From NCBI GenBank assembly GCA_903868655.1, contig CAIPWG010000629.1, forward strand, positions 1 through 5,152: a DNA stretch of 5,152 nucleotides, written 5' to 3'. Below, in pieces: positions 1 through 4,952 of this stretch (its first letter is position 1; every line of letters starts with the position of its first letter). The translations under genes and the position numbers were made by a program. The notes below the pieces were generated by a model that was given only the letters and a program-made list of their open reading frames with translations, did not search any database and was not told the DNA's origin. The stretch comes from an uncultured Sphingomonadales bacterium. GTDB lineage: Bacteria; Pseudomonadota; Alphaproteobacteria; Sphingomonadales; Sphingomonadaceae.

Positions 1-566
1 GCCGCCGGCACACCGCCAGCCACCAGTCCTTCGACCATTGCGGTATGAATAGCACGGTTCGAATGAACCGCCTCGGTGCCGCCGCGCAACACAACGGCAT
101 TGCCTGCCCGCACGCACAGCGCCGCTGCATCAGCGGTGACATTGGGACGGCTTTCATAAATGATGCCAATGACCCCGATCGGAATGCGCACGCGTTCGAG
201 CAACAATCCGTTGGGGCGCATGGTCCGATCGATCACGGCGCCGGTCGGGTCGGGCAGGACCGCAACATCGGCAATTGCACCGGCAATCGCATCAAGCCGA
301 TCGGGGCTGAGCCGCAAGCGATCGAGCATAGCGCCCGACAGGCCCGCAGCCTCCGCCGCAGCAGTATCCCGCGCATTGGCCGCCAGCACTGCAGGTGCCG
401 CCTTGCGCAAAGCCTCTGCCGCGTTCAGCAGCGCATTCTTGCGGTCGGATGGCAACAAACGAGCCAGCTCGGCCTGCGCCACGCGAGCATCGCGTGCCAA
501 TCGCTGCACAAGCTCGGTCACGCTTTCGGATGTCGCTCCGGGCCGCTGGGTCAGGGTCGTTGCCAT
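1..566 (-). CDS. proA: Glutamate-5-semialdehyde dehydrogenase (gamma-glutamyl phosphate reductase), N-terminal part, cut by window edge
   Basis: ProA performs the second step of proline synthesis: NADPH-dependent reduction of gamma-glutamyl phosphate to glutamate-5-semialdehyde in the cytoplasm. Reading the minus strand from the ATG at 566 gives 188 codons plus two bases, open to the window edge. The family usually has about 415-430 residues, so somewhat under half is present. Recognisable stretches are RVRIPIGVIGIIYESRPNVT (about residues 125-144), AALCVRAGNAVVLRGG (about 148-163) and the following TEAVHSNRAI, the conserved nucleotide-binding half of this aldehyde-dehydrogenase-fold enzyme. 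The catalytic cysteine lies further on and is not visible. An in-frame TAA sits three codons before the ATG, which fixes the start at or after 566; no strong ribosome binding site is seen. The gene diverges from the M23 peptidase gene. Whether proB or nadD adjoin it cannot be told from this window. Confidence 0.95.
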   Translation of the reverse strand, partial: MATTLTQRPGATSESVTELVQRLARDARVAQAELARLLPSDRKNALLNAAEALRKAAPAVLAANARDTAAAEAAGLSGAMLDRLRLSPDRLDAIAGAIADVAVLPDPTGAVIDRTMRPNGLLLERVRIPIGVIGIIYESRPNVTADAAALCVRAGNAVVLRGGTEAVHSNRAIHTAMVEGLVAGGVPA

Positions 567-683
567 GGCGGTCGCTTATCACGGAAACGCCGGAATGTCA
601 GCCCCGACGACGCGCAAGCCTATCCGAGTCGCTAGGGCAGAACCCAGGTTCAGCGAGATGCCTGCAAAAATTATTTCCAATTT

Positions 684-726
684 TGGACCGTTTTGGTTCC
701 TTTGGCCGTTTGTCAGGCACGGTCCA
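684..726. repeat. 8-base inverted repeat with 27-base spacer
   Basis: TGGACCGT at 684-691 is matched perfectly by its reverse complement ACGGTCCA at 719-726. It lies in the divergent promoter region, about 120 bases upstream of the proA start. It could be a pair of operator half-sites or a weak stem-loop. No known regulator motif is recognised, and an 8-base match over this distance can arise by chance. Confidence 0.35.
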
Positions 727-894
727 TCGATTCCGCGGATAAACGGTAGTGCCGCAACTCTGCCGTCCGCCTATGCGCCGCGGCGTGGGGTGGGTGTTGC
801 ATGCGCGGGGGCGCAAGCGAAGCTGCCGACGTACCAAACCAGAGGTCGTTTTTTGCCAAGCCGTCATGACGTCATCAAGCGCGGCACTGCGCCT

Positions 895-939
895 GCGCAA
901 CGACAAAGCGTTGTGCGTCGGGCGAGCGCACGCGCAACG
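895..939. repeat. GCGCAACG repeats forming two alternative hairpins just upstream of the M23 peptidase start
   Basis: GCGCAACG occurs twice in direct orientation (895-902 and 932-939). Between them lies CGTTGTGC (909-916), which can pair with either copy through 8 base pairs including one G-U. The first pairing leaves a 6-base loop and the second a 15-base loop, so the two hairpins exclude each other. The second copy ends 6 bases before the ATG at 946, where a ribosome binding site would sit. An effect on translation is inference only, and GC-rich sequence of this kind can form such pairings by chance. Confidence 0.35.
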
Positions 940-945
940 TCTGTG

Positions 946-2085
946 ATGCGCCGGGTTGAGGCGCGTTTGATACGCTGGTTCCCCCAGCGCGAATTTTTCA
1001 TGCGCAGTGAAGGCCATGTCCGGTTCCTGCGCATTTCAACCCGTTTGCAAGCTGGCGTCGCCGCCGGTGTCGCCGGTGCCGTGCTGGTTTGGGTCGGTGT
1101 GCTTGGCTGGGCCCTGGTCGGTCAACTGTTCGCAGGATCGAATGCCCGATCGCTGCTCGATCGCGAAGCCGCGGTGGCCAGCGCCGAAACCCGCGTGACC
1201 CGCTATCGCGCCAATCTCGATGCCGTGGCGGGTGATTTGAAACGGCGACAGGATTTTCTGGAAAAGGCGGTTCAGGGGGTCATCGGCCCGATCCCCGACA
1301 CCCTGCCCAAGGGTACGGTTAGCGACAGCAAGGGCGAAACCGCCAAGACCGTGCGCAAGATATCGCAAGCCATGCCAAAGGCGGTTCCGTTGGCGCAGAT
1401 CGAGGCTCGCCAGATTGCCTTTGCCGAACGACTGACCCGCTTTGCTGATGATCGCACTCATGCAGCCAGCGGCGCGATCCGCAGAGTCGGTCTGAATCCT
1501 GCCACAGTCGTGGCCGATGACGCACGCGCCGAAGGTGGCCCACTAATCCGGCTGGGTGCCGGCATCGACCCTCGGTTTCTGCGTCTGGCGGCCAGCCTTG
1601 GCCAGATGGGCGCGATGAACACGGGCCTGGCGCACATTCCCAACACGATGCCCGCCAATTTCCAATATATCTCGTCGGGCTATGGCGTGCGCACCGATCC
1701 AATCGAAGGCGGTGCCGCATTCCACCCGGGCCTTGATTTCAAAGGACCCAAAGGAGCGCCGATCTACGCCGCGGCTGCGGGCAGCATAAGCTTTACCGGG
1801 CAGCGCCAGGGTTATGGCAATTGCGTCGAAATCAGCCACGGTCACGGCCTTGTCACCCGCTATGCGCATATGTCGCGGATCACCTCTCGTTTGGGGCAGC
1901 AAGTGACACCGGGGACACCGATCGGCCTGATTGGCAGCACCGGGCGATCGACCGGGCCGCACCTGCATTTCGAAGTTCGCGTCAACGACCGTCCGGTCAA
2001 CCCGCGCCCGTTTCTGGAGGCACCGTTACCGCATGTTTTCCCGAAAAACCCCGCCAACGCCGGAAAGGTCCCCGACCATGGTTAG
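946..2085 (+). CDS. Membrane-anchored M23/LytM-family murein endopeptidase, LmdC-like
   Basis: A probable zinc-dependent peptidoglycan DD-endopeptidase of 379 residues that cuts crosslinks in the periplasm. Numbered from the ATG at 946, residues 1-36 are an Arg-rich tail (RWFPQREFF, then MRSEGHVRFLRIS). Residues 37-61 form one hydrophobic membrane segment, about 66-110 are charged and probably coiled coil, and about 235-355 are the M23 domain. The LytM catalytic set is complete: H260 and D264 in HPGLD, H308 in RYAH, and H339/H341 in HLHFE, so it should be active, unlike the EnvC-type activators. The frame is open upstream to 160, but that part is antisense to proA and has no family character. 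ATG 1000 (MRSEGHV) and GTG 943 are alternative starts; I prefer 946 because the WFPQREFF segment looks like part of this family. It overlaps the bactofilin gene by 8 bases. M23-bactofilin pairs are known, for example LmdC/BacA in Hyphomonas and Csd1/CcmA in Helicobacter; orthology to LmdC is inferred. Confidence 0.9.
   Translation: MRRVEARLIRWFPQREFFMRSEGHVRFLRISTRLQAGVAAGVAGAVLVWVGVLGWALVGQLFAGSNARSLLDREAAVASAETRVTRYRANLDAVAGDLKRRQDFLEKAVQGVIGPIPDTLPKGTVSDSKGETAKTVRKISQAMPKAVPLAQIEARQIAFAERLTRFADDRTHAASGAIRRVGLNPATVVADDARAEGGPLIRLGAGIDPRFLRLAASLGQMGAMNTGLAHIPNTMPANFQYISSGYGVRTDPIEGGAAFHPGLDFKGPKGAPIYAAAAGSISFTGQRQGYGNCVEISHGHGLVTRYAHMSRITSRLGQQVTPGTPIGLIGSTGRSTGPHLHFEVRVNDRPVNPRPFLEAPLPHVFPKNPANAGKVPDHG
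2062..2068 (+). promoter_or_regulatory. Ribosome binding site for the bactofilin gene, inside the peptidase gene
   Basis: GGAAAGG ends 9 bases before the ATG at 2078 and lies within the last codons of the M23 peptidase. Together with the 8-base gene overlap it picks 2078 as the bactofilin start and indicates translational coupling. Confidence 0.6.
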
Positions 2086-2440
2086 CCGCAGCAGTGATGA
2101 CAGCTTTTCCGTGCTGGGCGCCGACCTGGTGCTGCGCGGATCGCTCCACGCCGAGGCTGATTTGCATATCGACGGCACGATCGAGGGCGATGTCGTGTGC
2201 AAATCGCTGGTACAAGGCGAAACGAGCACAATCCGCGGTTCGATCATCGCACAAACCGTACGCCTGTCGGGTATTGTCGAAGGTCCTGTCGCTGCTGCGC
2301 AGGTGGTAATCCTGCGGTCGGCCACCGTGCGCGGCGATATCCGCTATGACGCGCTCACAATCGAACAGGGTGCCAATGTCGAAGGCCACTTTGCACGCCG
2401 CGATGGAGATGTAAGCTCAGGCATTGCGCTGATCGCATAG
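2078..2440 (+). CDS. Bactofilin (polymer-forming cytoskeletal protein)
   Basis: Bactofilins polymerise without nucleotide into filaments of beta-helical subunits at the inner face of the membrane and position cell-wall enzymes. This protein has 120 residues. A short polar N-terminus (1-10) is followed by the bactofilin core at about 12-106, with the characteristic LHIDGTIEGDV (29-39) and repeated hydrophobic/Gly turns spaced about 17-18 residues apart: IRGSIIAQTVRLSGIVEGPV, VILRSATVRGDI, LTIEQGANVEGHF. The C-terminal tail is short (about 107-120). Small bactofilins of this type in alphaproteobacteria include Caulobacter BacA/BacB. The start is set by a GGAAAGG site and the ATGGTTAG overlap with the peptidase stop. 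A partnership with the upstream endopeptidase in shape control is inferred from gene coupling and from known bactofilin-M23 pairs. A strong terminator follows 29 bases after the stop. Confidence 0.93.
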   Translation: MVSRSSDDSFSVLGADLVLRGSLHAEADLHIDGTIEGDVVCKSLVQGETSTIRGSIIAQTVRLSGIVEGPVAAAQVVILRSATVRGDIRYDALTIEQGANVEGHFARRDGDVSSGIALIA

Positions 2441-2469
2441 ACGCCGCGTTTCTGGCTGGGCAAGACGCA

Positions 2470-2508
2470 AAAAAGGGGGCGATCCGTATATCGGATCGCC
2501 CCCTTTTT
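2470..2508. terminator. Bidirectional intrinsic terminator between the bactofilin gene and trcR
   Basis: A perfect 12-bp GC-rich stem (2475-2486 with 2492-2503) around a 5-base TATAT loop is extended by five A-T pairs (2470-2474 with 2504-2508). This gives an uninterrupted 17-bp stem with a T run on the 3' side of either strand. It lies between the convergent stops at 2440 and 2530, so it can end the M23-bactofilin transcript on plus and the trcR transcript on minus. Confidence 0.93.
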
Positions 2509-2529
2509 GTGTGTTTCGCGGCTTCAGGC

Positions 2530-3234
2530 TCAGCTGTCCGAACGGCCCTCGGCGCGGCGCTGAGCAAGCCAGGCGGCGGCTTCGGCCTCTTGCGCGGCTT
2601 CGGCGGCGATTCGGGTGTGTGCCTGCCGCTCAGCACGCAGCTCTTCGATCAGCGCGTCGCGGTCGGAACCGAGGCGGTTGTCGCTGGTATCATCTTCTTC
2701 GATGCCGGCCTTCTTTGCCACTTTGGCAACCAAAGCATCAAGTTCGCGCTGCGAACACAAACCCAGCGTTACCGGATCCTTGGGATTGATATTGCCAATG
2801 TTCCAATGGCTGCGATCACGGATCGCGGCAATGGTATTGCGCGTGGTGCCGATCAGCTTGCCCACTTGCGCGTCCGAAATTTCCGGATGGTGGCGCAATA
2901 TCCAGGCGATGCCGTCGGGTTTGTCCTGACGCTTTGACACCGGCGTGTAACGCGGGCCCTTCGTCCGGCTGATCGCCAGCGGTGCGCGCTGCATTTTCAG
3001 GCGGTATTCGGAGTTGTCCTGGCCGCGTTCGATTTCGGCCTGCGACAATTCGCCCGAATGGACCGGATCGCGGCCTGTATACTTGGCGCCTGCCAAGTCA
3101 TCGGCCATCGCCTGCACTTCAAGAATGTGCAAACCACAGAATTCCGCAATCTGTTCGAATGTCAGCGCGGTGTTGTCGACCAGCCATGACGCGGTAGCGT
3201 GTGGCATCAACGGATACGTGGGCTGCTGGCTCAC
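2530..3234 (-). CDS. trcR: TrcR-type cell-cycle transcriptional regulator (DUF1013)
   Basis: This 234-residue protein matches the DUF1013 family found across alphaproteobacteria; the Caulobacter member is named TrcR and associated with cell-cycle transcription. Family hallmarks are LMPHATASWLVDNTALTFEQ (about 9-28) continuing into IAEFCGLH (29-36), KGPRYTPVSKRQDKPDGIAW (92-111), a helix-turn-helix-like stretch SDAQVGKLIGTTRNTIAAIR (120-139), and HWNIGNINPKDPVTLGLCSQ (143-162). The C-terminus (about 191-234) is Ala/Glu/Arg-rich and probably a coiled coil. I chose GTG 3234 because AAAGAGG lies 5 bases upstream and the family motif begins a few residues later; the frame is open 19 codons further but that part looks non-coding. 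DNA binding is inferred from the predicted fold. It lies 117 bases downstream of the quinone oxidoreductase gene on the same strand, with a hairpin between, so it is probably transcribed separately. Confidence 0.92.
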   Translation of the reverse strand: MSQQPTYPLMPHATASWLVDNTALTFEQIAEFCGLHILEVQAMADDLAGAKYTGRDPVHSGELSQAEIERGQDNSEYRLKMQRAPLAISRTKGPRYTPVSKRQDKPDGIAWILRHHPEISDAQVGKLIGTTRNTIAAIRDRSHWNIGNINPKDPVTLGLCSQRELDALVAKVAKKAGIEEDDTSDNRLGSDRDALIEELRAERQAHTRIAAEAAQEAEAAAWLAQRRAEGRSDS

Positions 3235-3239
3235 GAGAA

Positions 3240-3246
3240 CCTCTTT
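3240..3246 (-). promoter_or_regulatory. Ribosome binding site that fixes the GTG start of trcR
   Basis: On the minus strand AAAGAGG ends 5 bases before the GTG at 3234. It is the best Shine-Dalgarno match near this gene and favours the GTG over upstream codons and over the internal ATG nine codons later. Confidence 0.65.
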
Positions 3247-3281
3247 GGACAAAGGCGCAAAAAAAGCGCGAAAACAATAAG

Positions 3282-3302
3282 GGCCGCCCAATCAGGACGG
3301 CC
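3282..3302 (-). terminator. Hairpin between the quinone oxidoreductase gene and trcR, possible terminator
   Basis: GGCCGCCC (3282-3289) and GGACGGCC (3295-3302) form an 8-bp stem with one mismatch around a 5-base loop. On the minus strand it is followed by CTTATTGTTTTCGC and then seven T. It starts about 50 bases after the oxidoreductase stop and could end that transcript. The T-run after the stem is interrupted, so termination may be partial. It could instead lie in the trcR leader. Confidence 0.45.
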
Positions 3303-3313
3303 TCGACCCTGCC

Positions 3314-3342
3314 GGTGTAGGCCAGCAACGCTCAAACGGCAA
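3314..3342 (-). promoter_or_regulatory. trcR: Candidate sigma70-type promoter for trcR
   Basis: On the minus strand TTGCCG (3342-3337) is followed after exactly 17 bases by TACACC (3319-3314), a 4/6 and 3/6 match to -35 and -10. Transcription would start near 3307, placing the 3282-3302 hairpin in the trcR leader. The match is weak and could be chance. Confidence 0.2.
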
Positions 3343-3351
3343 GCTTAGAAT

Positions 3352-4380
3352 TCAGCCCAAAACATCCAGAACGATCTTGCCCACGTGTTGGCCCGATTCC
3401 ATTCGCGTATGGGCAGCCGCTGCGTCGGTCAGCGCAAAGCTGGCATCCATCACCGGACGCAGCAATCCTTCGCCCACCAGCGGCCAGGCGTGTTCGGCGA
3501 TTTCGCCCGCAAGCGCTGCCTTGAACGCGTTGCTGCGCGCGCGCAGGGTCGATCCGGTCAGTACCAGCCGCCGCATCATCACCTCCGCCATATTGAGTTC
3601 GGCGCGCATCCCGCCCTGCACCGCGATAGTGACATGACGGCCATCATCGCACAGGCATTTCAGATTGCGCGCCACATAATCGCCAGCCACCATGTCGAGC
3701 ACGATTTCGACACCGCGACCGCCGGTAATCCGGGCGACTTCAGCCACAAAATCATTGGCTTTGTAATCAATCGCGTGATCGGCGCCCAACGCAACTGCGC
3801 GTGCGCATTTGTCAGCGCTGCCGCAAGTCACGATCGTGGTAATCGCAAACGCGCGTGCCAGTGCGATCGCCATCGTGCCGATACCACTGGTGCCGCCATG
3901 GATCAGGATGGTTTCCCCATCGCGGGCATAGGCGCGTTCAAACACGTTGTGCCACACGGTAAACAGCGTTTCAGGCATTGCTGCGGCTTGGGCCAGAGTC
4001 AGGCCTTCGGGCACGGGCAGGCAATGATCGGCTTGCGCAAGACAATATTGCGCATAGCCACCGCCGTTGACGAGTGCCGCGACCGCCATCCCCGGCGATG
4101 GCGAAACAACGCCGTCGCCGCTTGCGACAACATGCCCCGATACTTCCAGACCCGGTATCGGCGATGCCCCTGGCGGCGCCGGATAAAAACCCTGCCGCTG
4201 CACCACATCGGGCCGGTTGACCCCGGCATGTGCCACTTTGATCAGCACCTGGCCCGGCCCCGGTACGGGCACCGGAATCTGTTTGGCGCGCAACACTTCC
4301 GGACCGCCGGGTGCGGCAATGCCGATGGCGACCATCGTGCCCGGCAGATCGCCGAAACCGGAAACCGGATGTGATGCCAC
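3352..4380 (-). CDS. NAD(P)H:quinone oxidoreductase, PIG3/zeta-crystallin type medium-chain reductase
   Basis: A zinc-independent medium-chain dehydrogenase/reductase of the PIG3-like quinone oxidoreductase group (TIGR02824 type), predicted to reduce quinones or related enones with NADPH in the cytoplasm. From the GTG at 4380 it has 342 residues. The GroES-like N-terminal half carries GGPEVL, VNRPDVVQRQGFYPAPPGAS and PGLEVSGHV. The cofactor fold carries HGGTSGIGTMA (about 161-171), the Gly-rich dinucleotide loop, and the chain ends with the typical HTRMESGQHVGKIVLDV. The start is uncertain. ATG 4335 (MVAIGIAAPGG) gives 327 residues, close to PIG3 length, but lacks a clear ribosome site. GTG 4380 has a G-rich stretch about 10 bases upstream and adds a GDLPGTM leader that I recall in related proteins. 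The true substrate is unknown. It is divergent from the DUF1192 gene. Confidence 0.92.
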   Translation of the reverse strand: MASHPVSGFGDLPGTMVAIGIAAPGGPEVLRAKQIPVPVPGPGQVLIKVAHAGVNRPDVVQRQGFYPAPPGASPIPGLEVSGHVVASGDGVVSPSPGMAVAALVNGGGYAQYCLAQADHCLPVPEGLTLAQAAAMPETLFTVWHNVFERAYARDGETILIHGGTSGIGTMAIALARAFAITTIVTCGSADKCARAVALGADHAIDYKANDFVAEVARITGGRGVEIVLDMVAGDYVARNLKCLCDDGRHVTIAVQGGMRAELNMAEVMMRRLVLTGSTLRARSNAFKAALAGEIAEHAWPLVGEGLLRPVMDASFALTDAAAAHTRMESGQHVGKIVLDVLG

Positions 4381-4435
4381 GTGTATGTTGCCCCCCAAGA
4401 CAAGACCCTATGTACCGCGATACCGACACGACCTG

Positions 4436-4466
4436 TTGACAGCAAGAACGAAGGCGCGACATTGTA
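4436..4466 (+). promoter_or_regulatory. Candidate promoter for the DUF1192 gene
   Basis: A perfect -35 hexamer TTGACA (4436-4441) is followed after 18 bases by CATTGT (4460-4465) or after 19 by ATTGTA (4461-4466), both weak -10 matches. Transcription would then begin within a few bases of the ATG at 4474, giving a very short or absent leader. An AGG at 4466-4468, 5 bases before the ATG, could be a minimal ribosome site if the real start of transcription is further upstream. Confidence 0.3.
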
Positions 4467-4473
4467 GGCCAAG

Positions 4474-4701
4474 ATGGATCAGGATGATCGCCCCCGCTCG
4501 AAGGATACTTTGGCCAGCCAGTTGGCCAGGGAATCGCTCGATCATCTGTCAGTCGACGAATTGAGCCAGCGTATCGCCCTTCTCGAAACCGAGATTGCGC
4601 GGATCATCGCACACCGCGACCGGGCTCAGGCGCATCGCGCCGCGGCCGATGCCCTGTTCGGCAAACCGGTTCCTGCTCCACCCGGCGCATCGGCATCATG
4701 A
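4474..4701 (+). CDS. DUF1192 family protein of unknown function
   Basis: A small acidic-start protein of 75 residues. The family pattern is clear: an N-terminal D/E/R-rich segment (MDQDDRPR), then LDHLSVDELSQRIALLETEIARI (about 22-44), continuing as one charged helix to about residue 60 and ending in ADALFGK (58-64). The helix has the heptad character of a short coiled coil, suggesting self-association or docking to a partner. There is no signal peptide or membrane segment. DUF1192 proteins are small, widespread in alphaproteobacteria and of unknown function; I assign none. It is divergent from the quinone oxidoreductase gene, with under 100 bases between the starts. A GC-rich hairpin lies just past its stop. 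Confidence 0.9.
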   Translation: MDQDDRPRSKDTLASQLARESLDHLSVDELSQRIALLETEIARIIAHRDRAQAHRAAADALFGKPVPAPPGASAS

Positions 4702-4952
4702 TCGGCGCCGCCCTTTTCAAGTTCGGGCGGCATTCCCATATCGCATATTGCAGGCTGGTTGATCACGTCTGCAGCTTCATATCGGTCGGCGCCACCCGAA
4801 ACCAGGGCCCGACCCTGCACTATCGCGCAGAGCATAGTTTATCACTGGTTAATCGCCGGGACCTAAACCATGTTGTGCAATTGTCCCCTCGCGGGATTCC
4901 ACCCGGCAACCGGCCCAATGCGACCGCCCCTGCCTGCTAGAAGAGCGCGCCC
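4702..4952. other. Intergenic region between DUF1192 gene and clpA
   Basis: An open frame of 80 codons starts with an ATGA overlap on the DUF1192 stop (4698), but its translation shows no family features and is Arg/Pro-rich at its end, so I do not call it a gene. ClpS, often encoded just before clpA in other bacteria, is not recognisable here on either strand. The region contains the 4707-4731 hairpin, a small CAGGG/CCCTG stem at 4803-4817, an AT-richer stretch around 4835-4853, and one GANTC site at 4895-4899. The clpA promoter is probably here, but I see no clean hexamer pair. Confidence 0.5.
4707..4731 (+). terminator. GC-rich hairpin just after the DUF1192 stop, possible terminator
   Basis: GCCGCCC (4707-4713) and GGGCGGC (4725-4731) form a perfect 7-bp stem around an 11-base loop, starting 6 bases after the DUF1192 stop. 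No T-run follows on the plus strand, so it is at best a weak intrinsic terminator or a 3' protective structure. Confidence 0.35.

Larger units (their letters stand above)
567..945. other. Divergent intergenic region between proA and the M23 peptidase gene
   Basis: These 379 bases hold no gene I can support. Open frames cross them on both strands, but their translations are Arg/Pro/Ala-rich and resemble no family I know. The region should contain the outward promoters for proA and the peptidase operon. An AT-rich patch at about 664-692 stands out from the GC-rich surroundings, but I could not assign good -35/-10 pairs. Visible structures are an 8-base inverted repeat (684-691 with 719-726), a 10-base perfect palindrome ATGACGTCAT (866-875), and a GCGCAACG repeat family at 895-939. 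GANTC sites, the target of the alphaproteobacterial CcrM methylase, occur at 626-630 and 729-733. Confidence 0.6.

Noticed and set aside
160..945. Upstream extension of the M23 peptidase frame to 160
   Set aside because: The frame is open but antisense to the well-supported proA, and its translation is Ser/Arg/Ala-rich with no family character; the peptidase begins at or near 946.
598..1017. 139-codon minus-strand open frame in the divergent region
   Set aside because: Low-complexity Arg/Pro/Cys-rich translation, overlaps the peptidase start, and shows no recognised motif; typical of GC-rich non-coding frames.
3254..3270. GGCGC-A7-GCGCG motif before trcR as a separate terminator
   Set aside because: The GC stem is only 4-5 pairs and the T run is in the loop rather than after the stem; it is noted only as part of the trcR leader.
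3385..4374. 329-codon plus-strand frame opposite the quinone oxidoreductase
   Set aside because: His/Arg/Gln/Cys-rich antisense shadow of a clearly conserved gene.
4698..4940. 80-codon open frame starting in an ATGA overlap with the DUF1192 stop
   Set aside because: The overlap suggests coupling, but the GC-rich hairpin falls at its start, there is no ribosome site, and the translation has no recognisable family or hydrophobic pattern.
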